From positions 1 to 11,371 of the forward strand of contig JAATVK010000010.1 of the NCBI GenBank assembly GCA_014523485.1: a stretch of 11,371 nt of DNA, given 5' to 3'. This document shows positions 1-6,499 of this stretch, in pieces (positions within the stretch are counted from its first letter, which is position 1; each line of letters starts with the position of its first letter). Made by a program: the position numbers and the translations under genes. The stretch is from Nitrososphaerales archaeon TH5894 (lineage in GTDB: Archaea > Thermoproteota > Nitrososphaeria > Nitrososphaerales > Nitrososphaeraceae). The notes beneath the pieces are model-generated. The model did no database searches. It was not told the DNA's origin and was given only the letters and a program-made list of their open reading frames with translations.

Positions 1-2663
1 CTACAGTAACCACAGATACAACACCACCACCTACACAAACTCCAGATACAACACCACCACCTACACAAACTCCAGATACAACACCACCACCTACACAAAC
101 TCCAGTTCTTAATAGTACTCAAACTGGATTCTTATTGTTGAAAACAAATGTAATTAATGATAATAACGGTACAAAACAAGCATCTAATTTCACAATAAAT
201 ATGAAAGGTTCACAAGCGTCTCCTTCTTCATTTAAAGCTGTACAATCACCCTTAGCTCAGTTGATAGAAATTGTACAAGGACAATATTCAGTTCAGGTCG
301 TAGGTATTGAAGGCTATGATGTTAAATTCAAAAATGAATGTTCGGGGTTTACAAATGAAAATAATATTACAGTTTGTACTATTACGTTGAACGATCTATT
401 AATAACCCCACCACCACAATGTCCTCCAGGCGAAAGCCCTGGAGCAATTCAAAATCTCAATCAGACGACACAACAATGTGTTCCAGACCCACAACCTCCA
501 CCTAGTAAAAGTACCAGTGGATTCCTATTACTCAGAACAAATGTAATCAATGATAATGCCGGTACAAAACAAGCACCTGACTTTACAATAAATATTTTAG
601 GTTCACAAGCGTCTCCTTCCTCATTAAAAGCAGCACAGTCACCGTTAGCACAGGTAATATCAATTGAACAAGGACAATATTTCGTTCAAATCGTAGGTAT
701 TGAAGGCTATGATGTTAAATTCAAAAATGAATGTGCTGGATTTATGATTCAAAACAATACTAAAGTATGTACGATTACATTGAACGATCTATCCACACCA
801 CCACCTACAGAAACTCCAGACACAACACCACCACCTACAGAAACTCCAGACACAACACCACCACCTACAGAAACTCCAGACACAACACCACCACCACCCC
901 CAACAGACGATAGATTTGTTCCATTCAATTTTGCTGCAGCAGGTGATTGGGGATGTAACTCTAATACTGAGAAAAATGTACAATCTATGCTTTCAAAGGA
1001 ATCAGAATTAATTTTAGGATTAGGTGATTACTCCTACGAGTCATCAGCTGATTGTTGGTTAGACACTATTTCACCTATAAATGACAAAATGAAAATTTCT
1101 ATAGGTAATCACGATAGTGACGAAGAAGAAGGCCCTGAGATAACATTACAATTTTTAGACCATTTCAAATTGAATAAGCAATATTATTCATTTAACAAAG
1201 GAAATGTCTTTTTCTTGGTAATGTCAACTCAAGATTCTTATTCTGAAAATTCTGAACAATTTAATTTTGTTAAACAAGAACTAGAAAAGGCGTCCAAAGA
1301 TCCAAATATTGACTGGATAGTGGTATATTATCACAAACCAATTTATGCTTCCTCAAGTAAACATGACGGTCTTACAAGCCTTAGGGATATTTATCATCCA
1401 TTATTCGATCAGTATAAAGTAGATTTAGTATTATCTGGACATAATCATAATTATCAAAGAAGTTTCCCCCTACATTTCAATGAAGCTGATTCAGATACAC
1501 CAATAATAGTTAATAAAAATCCAAATACCTATAACGAAATAGGAGCACCAATATTTATCACATCTGGTACAGGCGGTGTTGGACTACATTCACTTGGTGC
1601 CCAAGCTGAATTTAATGTTAAACAATTTGGAAAATTCGGTCATCTCAATATTGATGTAAGTAGAAATGATTCAAACAAGTTAACAGGAACATTTTATGAT
1701 ATTACCGGAAATAAATTAGATGAATTTACAATAACTAAAAAATTAGCTTCAACCTCAACTCCACAATCATTATCGTCAGCAACAACTACTACATCTTCAC
1801 AATCCTTATCAGCTACAAATACACCACTTACTTCTATAGACAATTCTGATGTCGATGTATTTGGGATTAAGAAAATTTATCCCACAAAACCTGGAGGAGA
1901 AGAATGGTTTATGAATATGGATAATATGAAGGCAGATCCTAGATTTGAAATTAGGGGAAGTGCCAATGATGTTAAGAAGAATTCTGACTCAAGTTGGTCT
2001 GCTATATCCACTGAGAAAGTCAGACTCCTAGTATATACCAGTGATTCTAAAGGTAAATTTGATGATGAAAATATGCCAACATACAATTTGAAGGAATTAG
2101 CTGCTAGAGGTCATTGGTATAAAGCAAATGATTGGAAGAATATAGAAATGGGAGGTTACTTTAAACTCAATAATGCTGATGATCTAAGACTAGGATATAG
2201 TTTCTATACAAGATCTATAGATCACAGTAGTACACATGGAGGATGTGGAGGAGCAACACCCAAATTTAATATAGGATTTGATGGAGAAATAAAAGCCAAA
2301 AAAGAGATGTGGCATCCTAGTTTGTTAGATTCACCTGGGATAAATGATGAAGATCTATCTCCATCTATTGTTGGTAAATGGCTTGGAATAAAAGGAATTA
2401 TCTATAATCTCCCTGGTGATAAAGGAGTAAAACAAGAATTTTGGATTGATGAAGCTAATGAAGGAAATTGGGAAAAGGTCTATGAATTCACAGATCAAGG
2501 TGGATTTGGAGAAAGGGGTAACAACGGACCAGAAAAATGTGGCGGTAGTTGGGATCAACTTTTCACATGGGGAAGTCCAAAGAGTGTATTTACATGGGAT
2601 CAATCTGATGTATCATTCAAATTTTTATCTGTAAGAGAGATTTTACCTCCAACACCACAATAA
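1..2663 (+). CDS. Secreted multidomain purple-acid-phosphatase-like metallophosphoesterase with tandem beta modules and lectin-like C-terminus (5' partial)
   Basis: The frame is open to the window edge (first full codon at 3), so the true start and any signal peptide lie upstream; the TTG at 135 is internal to a conserved module and is not a real start. Counting residues from 135, the order is: beta module copy 1 (to about 88), Pro-rich linker with a Cys pair, beta module copy 2 (about 128–220), Pro/Thr linker (to about 257), metallophosphoesterase (about 262–545), Ser/Thr linker, and a C-terminal domain (about 574–838). The phosphatase carries all five metal-site motifs: GDWG (D271), GDYSY (D298, Y301), GNHD (N325, H326), YYHKP (H400) and GHNH (H436, H438). 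The Tyr in GDxxY is the hallmark of purple acid phosphatases, which use a dinuclear metal centre to hydrolyse phosphate esters. The C-terminal domain resembles lectin/carbohydrate-binding-like domains of archaeal surface proteins (memory only). Inferred role: extracellular phosphate scavenging or envelope processing; substrate unknown. Confidence 0.88.
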   Translation, partial: TVTTDTTPPPTQTPDTTPPPTQTPDTTPPPTQTPVLNSTQTGFLLLKTNVINDNNGTKQASNFTINMKGSQASPSSFKAVQSPLAQLIEIVQGQYSVQVVGIEGYDVKFKNECSGFTNENNITVCTITLNDLLITPPPQCPPGESPGAIQNLNQTTQQCVPDPQPPPSKSTSGFLLLRTNVINDNAGTKQAPDFTINILGSQASPSSLKAAQSPLAQVISIEQGQYFVQIVGIEGYDVKFKNECAGFMIQNNTKVCTITLNDLSTPPPTETPDTTPPPTETPDTTPPPTETPDTTPPPPPTDDRFVPFNFAAAGDWGCNSNTEKNVQSMLSKESELILGLGDYSYESSADCWLDTISPINDKMKISIGNHDSDEEEGPEITLQFLDHFKLNKQYYSFNKGNVFFLVMSTQDSYSENSEQFNFVKQELEKASKDPNIDWIVVYYHKPIYASSSKHDGLTSLRDIYHPLFDQYKVDLVLSGHNHNYQRSFPLHFNEADSDTPIIVNKNPNTYNEIGAPIFITSGTGGVGLHSLGAQAEFNVKQFGKFGHLNIDVSRNDSNKLTGTFYDITGNKLDEFTITKKLASTSTPQSLSSATTTTSSQSLSATNTPLTSIDNSDVDVFGIKKIYPTKPGGEEWFMNMDNMKADPRFEIRGSANDVKKNSDSSWSAISTEKVRLLVYTSDSKGKFDDENMPTYNLKELAARGHWYKANDWKNIEMGGYFKLNNADDLRLGYSFYTRSIDHSSTHGGCGGATPKFNIGFDGEIKAKKEMWHPSLLDSPGINDEDLSPSIVGKWLGIKGIIYNLPGDKGVKQEFWIDEANEGNWEKVYEFTDQGGFGERGNNGPEKCGGSWDQLFTWGSPKSVFTWDQSDVSFKFLSVREILPPTPQ
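13..105 (+). repeat. 30-bp tandem repeat, about 3.1 copies, encoding a Pro/Thr linker
   Basis: The 30-bp period is exact across this stretch and encodes three units of a ten-residue linker of the form TTPPPTQTPD. It is in frame, so copy-number changes add or remove ten residues without breaking the gene. It may continue upstream of the window. Such linkers are commonly extended and possibly glycosylated. Confidence 0.95.
125..398 (+). repeat. Beta module repeat, copy 1
   Basis: About 91 codons that recur 393 bp downstream (518–791) in the same frame. The protein module starts with TGFLLLKTNVIND and ends with VCTITLNDL, and has two Cys residues that could form a disulfide. It looks like a small all-beta, prealbumin- or SpaA-like surface domain; the fold is inferred from its alternating hydrophobic pattern. 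Confidence 0.88.
518..791 (+). repeat. Beta module repeat, copy 2
   Basis: Second copy of the module at 125–398, offset exactly 393 bp. The bases at 691–734 are identical to 298–341 (44 bp), and 600–619 matches 207–226. The flanks differ by scattered, partly synonymous changes. This points to duplication followed by limited divergence or local gene conversion. Confidence 0.88.
795..895 (+). repeat. 30-bp tandem repeat, about 3.4 copies, encoding the second Pro/Thr linker
   Basis: Perfect 30-bp period giving three units of TPPPTETPDT, then a run of Pro before the phosphatase domain. It is related to the array at 13–105 but has Glu in place of Gln, and the copies within each array are identical. 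This suggests that each array has been homogenised separately. Confidence 0.95.
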
Positions 2664-2819
2664 TTTTTGTTAATTAAAAACAGGTGATACAGCCAAGAAT
2701 TATAGAATGAATAGAGTTTTCAAAATAATGCTAATCAAATTTGGTATTTATTTATATCAAAATATAATTTGAGAAAAATGGTCACTATTACTATTAATTG
2801 CATAATATTTCTTCATTTT

Positions 2820-3590
2820 TCAAATAATTTTTTCTAAAAAGTTTTCTGAATTTGTTTTCAATAAATTTGATACCTCTTCAAAATTCAGATTTAAGCTATC
2901 ACCTATGCATTTAATTACACTTATAAGATGTGATATTGATGATGAAGGTATATAGTTAAAACAGTTTGAATACCTTACTGGACCATCAGTCTCTACTAAT
3001 AGTTTATCAGTATATGTCCTACTTAAGAGAACTTTCTTATCTGGAGAATATAATAGAACTGGTCCATAAGATACAAAAATATTCATATCCATAGCTTGTT
3101 TTAGATGCTTTTTATTTCCATTGAACCAATGTAATAAAGAATTTTTGATTTTAAAGGAGGGTAATGTCTGTAATATTTCATCTATTGACTTTCTGGAATG
3201 GATTGAAATAGGTTTGTTATATTTTTCAGCAAGTTCCAATAGTAGTTGGAAGATTTTCTTTTGGATAGAATATTGTGTCTTATTATGATCAACATATGTG
3301 GGATCCAATCCAATTTCTCCAATTCCATCTATGTATTTTAGATTAGAAATAAAAAATTCTTTAAATTCTTCTATATTCTCTTTAAGTGCAAATTCAGGAT
3401 GAATTCCAATGAATTGAGTTATTATATCATTGTGATCATTAAACAAAATTAAACTTTTTTTAGAAGTTGTAAGATCTACAGTCACAGAACATGCCCTGAT
3501 TTTTAAAGATCTTAAGGAAGGAAGGATGTAACCTATATAATTTGAAAAGTAATCATCAGTTAAATGTATATGAGCATCGAAATATTTCAT
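2820..3590 (-). CDS. TatD-family metal-dependent hydrolase
   Basis: Complete 256-residue protein, the usual length for TatD enzymes, which are TIM-barrel amidohydrolase-superfamily members acting as metal-dependent nucleases or hydrolases in the cytoplasm. All expected metal-site residues are visible: the N-terminal DAHIHL motif (H7, H9), GEIGLD (E92), IHSR (H131), LLHWF (H154) and VETDGP (D202). The start is the ATG complementary to 3588–3590, which places the metal-binding HxH at residues 7–9 as in the family. A TATA-like box lies about 24–35 bp upstream and no Shine-Dalgarno sequence is seen, so the mRNA is probably leaderless. The gene converges with the surface phosphatase gene, with 156 bp of AT-rich spacer. 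Family assignment is firm; DNA-repair or RNA-processing roles proposed for TatD proteins cannot be told apart here, and no symbol is given because several paralogous families share these motifs. Confidence 0.9.
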   Translation of the reverse strand: MKYFDAHIHLTDDYFSNYIGYILPSLRSLKIRACSVTVDLTTSKKSLILFNDHNDIITQFIGIHPEFALKENIEEFKEFFISNLKYIDGIGEIGLDPTYVDHNKTQYSIQKKIFQLLLELAEKYNKPISIHSRKSIDEILQTLPSFKIKNSLLHWFNGNKKHLKQAMDMNIFVSYGPVLLYSPDKKVLLSRTYTDKLLVETDGPVRYSNCFNYIPSSSISHLISVIKCIGDSLNLNFEEVSNLLKTNSENFLEKII

Positions 3591-3613
3591 ATGAAAAATA
3601 AAATTGAAGATAA

Positions 3614-3625
3614 TAACTTAAATAA
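3614..3625 (-). promoter_or_regulatory. Candidate TATA box for the TatD-family gene
   Basis: On the minus strand this reads as an AT-rich box close to TTATTTAAG. It sits about 24–35 bp upstream of the ATG, the spacing expected if transcription begins at or near the start codon in archaea. The background is AT-rich, so this is suggestive only. Confidence 0.4.
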
Positions 3626-4042
3626 GTTTGTAATTCTTAATATAAATAACGTACTATAAATGGTGACAATTAATTTCTTAACCCATATAATTGCCATAGT
3701 AGTTTAACTAAAGAATGTAAAATTCATAAGCTTGAATTTCTGGTATTCCTAATATAATTTGTATCTCAAAGTATTTGACTAATCGTATAACGAAAACGAT
3801 GAGATATTAAATATGTTGAAGGATTCGATTGAAATTCATTCTTTATTTTAACTACACCAATTTTTAAGATAAAGAAAATACTCTCAGATCTTTGAAATAT
3901 CTATATTATATGCATGACTAAATAAAAATTGCATATAAATACGTAGAATTAGTTAAGTTTTCGATACTTTGTATCTGTATATGAATACCGCTAAATTATC
4001 TTTACTAAGCTGTCTATAAATGACAAACTTAGATATGAAATG

Positions 4043-4050
4043 TATTAATA
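4043..4050 (+). promoter_or_regulatory. Candidate TATA box for the two-TM protein gene
   Basis: TATTAATA lies 24–31 bp before the ATG at 4074, consistent with a leaderless archaeal transcript. No Shine-Dalgarno sequence precedes the ATG. Confidence 0.4.
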
Positions 4051-4073
4051 TCTACTGCTAAATTGTTATCCCT

Positions 4074-4529
4074 ATGGTATCAAGATCTGTTTATTTCTAT
4101 GGGTTATTGATAGCAGGAATAGTGTTTATTGCTATTGGGATTTTATCGGTTTATTATTCAAATTCTTCTGTAAAAGTAGAGGTCGATGGTATTATCAAAC
4201 CAGATTCTGTTGACATTCTTTCTCCTAACATGAAAAGGGGGGATAGTGCATTTATATCTGTTTCAGGATCTCTTTTTAATATGTCCATAACATATCCTAA
4301 TAAAACTGATGTTACTTTAACAGAATCATCATCGGATTATTCTTTCAATTTAACAGCTCTTCAAGATGGAGAATATTTTATAGAAATTAACAATTTAGGA
4401 ATCTCAGACATTTTAGTTGATGGTTACGCATTTACCAAAGGAAACAATTTATCTTTGATTGGTCAAATAATGTTAATAATTACAGGAATAGTCATAACTG
4501 CTCTAGGTATAAGAACAAGACAAAGCTAA
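4074..4529 (+). CDS. Small membrane protein with an extracytoplasmic beta domain and two terminal TM helices
   Basis: Complete 151-residue protein of unrecognised family. Residues about 8–28 (FYGLLIAGIVFIAIGILSVYY) form a first hydrophobic helix and about 127–146 (LIGQIMLIITGIVITALG) a second, followed by a short basic tail. The roughly 95 residues between them alternate polar and hydrophobic residues, contain several N-x-S/T sequons and no Cys, and look like one beta-sandwich domain exposed outside the cell. A GOLD- or Ig-like fold is possible but unproven. The start ATG has a TATA-like box 24–31 bp upstream. It stands alone: the TatD-family gene is divergent and decayed sequence follows. 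No catalytic motif is visible, so a structural, adhesive or sensory role is only a guess. Confidence 0.72.
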   Translation: MVSRSVYFYGLLIAGIVFIAIGILSVYYSNSSVKVEVDGIIKPDSVDILSPNMKRGDSAFISVSGSLFNMSITYPNKTDVTLTESSSDYSFNLTALQDGEYFIEINNLGISDILVDGYAFTKGNNLSLIGQIMLIITGIVITALGIRTRQS

Positions 4530-4784
4530 ATTAAAAATCCCCTTTTGATATGATTCTATATTTATCAATTTCTGTAGGGTTCATGATTGGAAGATTCGGT
4601 TTGTATCAAGCCAGTGATACATTCCATAGATAAGATAGAAGACATTTTATTTAATTATGAAAAACAATGTGTTTAAGGTTTTTATAAATTAGTATACAAC
4701 ATAGTGCTCTAAATATGATATATCACGAAAGAATAAGAACAGTGTCTGGTGTTTAAAATGAATAGAAGAATTTCAACCTAAAAT

Positions 4785-5043
4785 AGGTTCTGTTAGATTC
4801 CGTTATTACAACACAGATTCAGCAGTTGACCATCAAATTAAATACATATAATGCAATTGAAGATAATTTGTCATTTTCAATTGTAAATGAACCTCTAACT
4901 TTCAATTAGGTAATTTGAACTCACATACTAAACACAGTAACCGTAACTCCTGATGATGATTATTACTCATGAGAGGATATTTTACATTTATTGTAAATGA
5001 TGGTATTACAGCTCTACTGAGGCTACTGTCTCTATTATATTAT
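4785..5043 (+). pseudogene. Relic of a cadherin/Ig-like repeat of a surface protein
   Basis: Read in one frame the stretch gives QQLTIKLNTYNAIEDNLSFS, continuing IVNEPLTFN to a TAG at 4907. The sequence then resumes in shifted frames as QLGNLNSHT, then VTVTPDDDYYS with a TGA, then FTFIVNDGIT, and finally STEATVSII. Joined, these pieces follow the order of a bacterial/archaeal cadherin-like (VCBS or 'tandem-95'-type) domain: TIKLNA, D-EDN-L-FSIV, TYTP-DY, FTF-VNDG and ATV-I. Several frameshifts and two stops mean it cannot be translated whole. It is probably the remains of one repeat from a large adhesin-like surface protein. The match is to my memory of the domain consensus, not a search. Confidence 0.7.
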
Positions 5044-5066
5044 AAGGAAAAAACTCCACAAGAAGT

Positions 5067-5090
5067 GCACTGTATAGCACTGTATAGCAC
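5067..5090. repeat. Short direct repeat, 10-bp unit, 2.4 copies
   Basis: The unit GCACTGTATA occurs twice in tandem and is followed by GCAC. It lies between two gene relics, just before an AT-rich stretch. It may be slippage scar tissue; no function is evident. Confidence 0.8.
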
Positions 5091-5150
5091 TTTTAATCTA
5101 ATTTTTTTTGTCATTTTATTAAGGTTAACTACTTTATATTTATTGTAAAT

Positions 5151-5681
5151 ATGATTAGTAAACAAAAATGTGTATGCATAACATGTGGACGGGGATTTAC
5201 TAGACGTACTAGTGGTAATAGGCACAATTTAAATTTACATTCCGGAATGTCTATAATTGTTGAATCTTCTTAATATTACATTGGGATATTACAGGGTAAA
5301 TATCCTAATCCAAATCCTTCAACAGCTGTTAGAAGGAGATTAGGTCCTCTCATTGATCTAAACTATCCTAGCCATTTCAATATCGATGACAAATCAATAT
5401 TCAATGATTTTTTTAAAGATAATGCTGCTCTCATAGATACCATAATAGAAAAATATGATGATAAACTAAAACCATTTCTAAGTCAGGAAGAAATAAATAA
5501 ATTTGTTCGAGATTGGATTATCCGTCCAATAACTTCTACTTATATCAATAATATCGAGGAGTTACATAAACATATTAGAATACTTGACAATGTAGTGGGA
5601 TATGTCCGGATTAGAAGAAGATTAGGAGATAAAACTGAGCTAATTTTTCCTGATATAAAGTTCGAAAGAATGAAAATGTAA
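5151..5681 (+). pseudogene. C2H2 zinc-finger protein gene interrupted by one in-frame TAA
   Basis: From the ATG at 5151 the frame encodes a single classical finger, C-x2-C-x12-H-x4-H, within CITCGRGFTRRTSGNRHNL and the following LHSG. A TAA at 5271–5273 ends this 40-residue piece. The same frame then stays open from 5274 to a second TAA at 5679–5681 (135 codons), with coding character: YYIGILQGKYPNP, an R/K-rich stretch RRRLG, acidic helices, and a second RIRRRLG. The absence of any frameshift across the stop suggests one gene of about 176 residues disabled by a single substitution. Single-finger C2H2 proteins with a long C-terminal region are, as I recall, common in Nitrososphaerales accessory DNA. 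Alternatives are a sequencing error or two separate products; the second half has no good start codon near its 5' end, which argues against the latter. Likely DNA- or RNA-binding when intact. Confidence 0.7.
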
Positions 5682-5701
5682 TGGAAAGAAGTTAAAAGCA
5701 C

Positions 5702-5982
5702 AATTCCCACCAATGCCCTAATCAGTTCCTCCAACAAATATTGTAACAATTCATTTGTGATCTATTTAAAACATCAACGGAAATTGCAAAAGAGTATGTT
5801 AAGATATCATTTCAATCCGGGGAATAACATGTATATTTAATAAATAATCCTGACGACATTGAAGAATTATTATTTATGACTCAGGTAACTTTAAAAAAGA
5901 ACTAGCTTCAAACTACAAAATGGATTATGGTCAAAAATTGATGACACGTAAAACAAAATACCATGGTAGTGAAAGAAAATGA
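5702..5982 (+). pseudogene. Broken gene of unknown family
   Basis: One frame (5702 to about 5873) reads as a helical protein: NQFLQQIL, stop (TAA at 5744), QFICDLFKTSTEIAKEYVKI, SFQSGE, stop (TAA at 5825), HVYLINNPDDIEELL. The thread continues in another frame from about 5875 as YDSGNFKKELASNYKMDYGQ, KLMTRKTKYHG, to a TGA at 5980. Two stops and one frameshift show it is not functional as it stands. It begins just after the zinc-finger relic and could be a separate neighbour or a displaced continuation of it. I do not recognise the family. Confidence 0.5.
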
Positions 5983-6153
5983 AAGATTACTACTTTTTAA
6001 ATTCATAGAACATACTTCTAACTTTTTGCATTTGAACAAAAAATTTTGGAATTTATTCTAATAGTGAATTATAAAAATTGGTAAATTAAAAATAATCGTA
6101 CTATTATGATCTTATTGAAACCTTAATATGACATACTGCTGCAATCTGGTTAA

Positions 6154-6467
6154 GTGCAATCTTGTTACATCAAGCATTTAGAATACCTTAAAATTGCTAA
6201 AAAATATAATTTGATATCATAAGTGATAAAATAAAAGAACATATAGAGAAAAAATTCAATATAGAAGTTGCAAATGTTTTGATAAGACCATTGAAATATT
6301 TCTTTGGGGTTGAAACAAATCTTAAATTAAATCTCAATAGTACATTGACAGAAACAACTAGAATTGTAGAGAGAATACAGTCATTTATTATTAAAATCGT
6401 TAATCAACTGAGACATCAGTTATACCACATTGTGATTCTGATAGTAATATACCAATTACTAAGTTAA
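6154..6467 (+). pseudogene. Fragment of an unrecognised gene with a frameshift
   Basis: A short piece in one frame (YIKHLEYLKIAKKYNLIS, ending about 6222) runs into a second frame open from 6210: SDKIKEHIEKKFNIEVANVL, then IRPLKYFFGVETNLKLNLNS, to a TAA at 6465–6467. The overlap suggests a frameshift near 6210–6220. The charged helical start looks protein-like, while the hydrophobic tail after about 6400 may be out of the original frame. An ATG at 6279 gives a 62-codon frame, but it begins in mid-domain. It converges with pheA. Function unknown; it may belong to the same decayed element as the zinc-finger relic. Confidence 0.4.
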
Positions 6468-6499
6468 ATTTATTTTGTGCAAGAAGATTATAAAATAAT

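Larger units (their letters stand above)
3591..4073. other. Noncoding intergenic stretch between divergent genes
   Basis: About 480 bp between the TatD-family gene (-) and the small membrane-protein gene (+). Only very short open frames of about 10–15 codons are present, and none has coding character. I see no tRNA-like or hairpin-rich structure. It holds the two proximal promoter candidates, plus further AT-rich boxes near 3932–3942 that could be promoters of an unseen transcript. Confidence 0.55.
4530..6499. other. Decayed accessory block without an intact ordinary-size gene
   Basis: About 1.97 kb between the small membrane-protein gene and pheA. It contains the four relics listed separately. 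The spans 4530–4780, 5091–5150 and 5983–6150 show nothing I can interpret beyond AT-rich sequence with many stops. No transposase, integrase or terminal inverted repeats were seen, so the route by which these relics arrived is not visible. Confidence 0.65.

Noticed and set aside
13..105. Short regular repeats resembling a CRISPR array
   Set aside because: The 30-bp units are contiguous with no unique spacers, stay in frame and encode a Pro/Thr linker inside a gene.
789..983. Minus-strand open frame rich in Trp and Cys
   Set aside because: It is the mirror of the Pro/Thr repeat region of the surface phosphatase gene; its composition comes only from the repeat.
3591..4073. Possible tRNA or small RNA in the long intergenic stretch
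   Set aside because: No GTTC-A-type T-arm, cloverleaf pairing or GC-rich structured segment was seen; in this AT-rich genome structured RNAs should stand out.
5067..5090. Possible insertion-sequence terminal or target-site repeat
   Set aside because: It is a tandem 10-bp direct repeat with no matching inverted partner and no transposase-like frame nearby.
5040..5225. Minus-strand open frame of 61 codons opposite the zinc-finger start
   Set aside because: No coding character or promoter, and it overlaps the well-formed zinc-finger motif on the other strand.
5151..5840. Stop-codon reassignment or programmed TAA readthrough
   Set aside because: The relics also contain TAG and TGA stops and frameshifts, and intact genes here end at TAA, so decay explains the region better.
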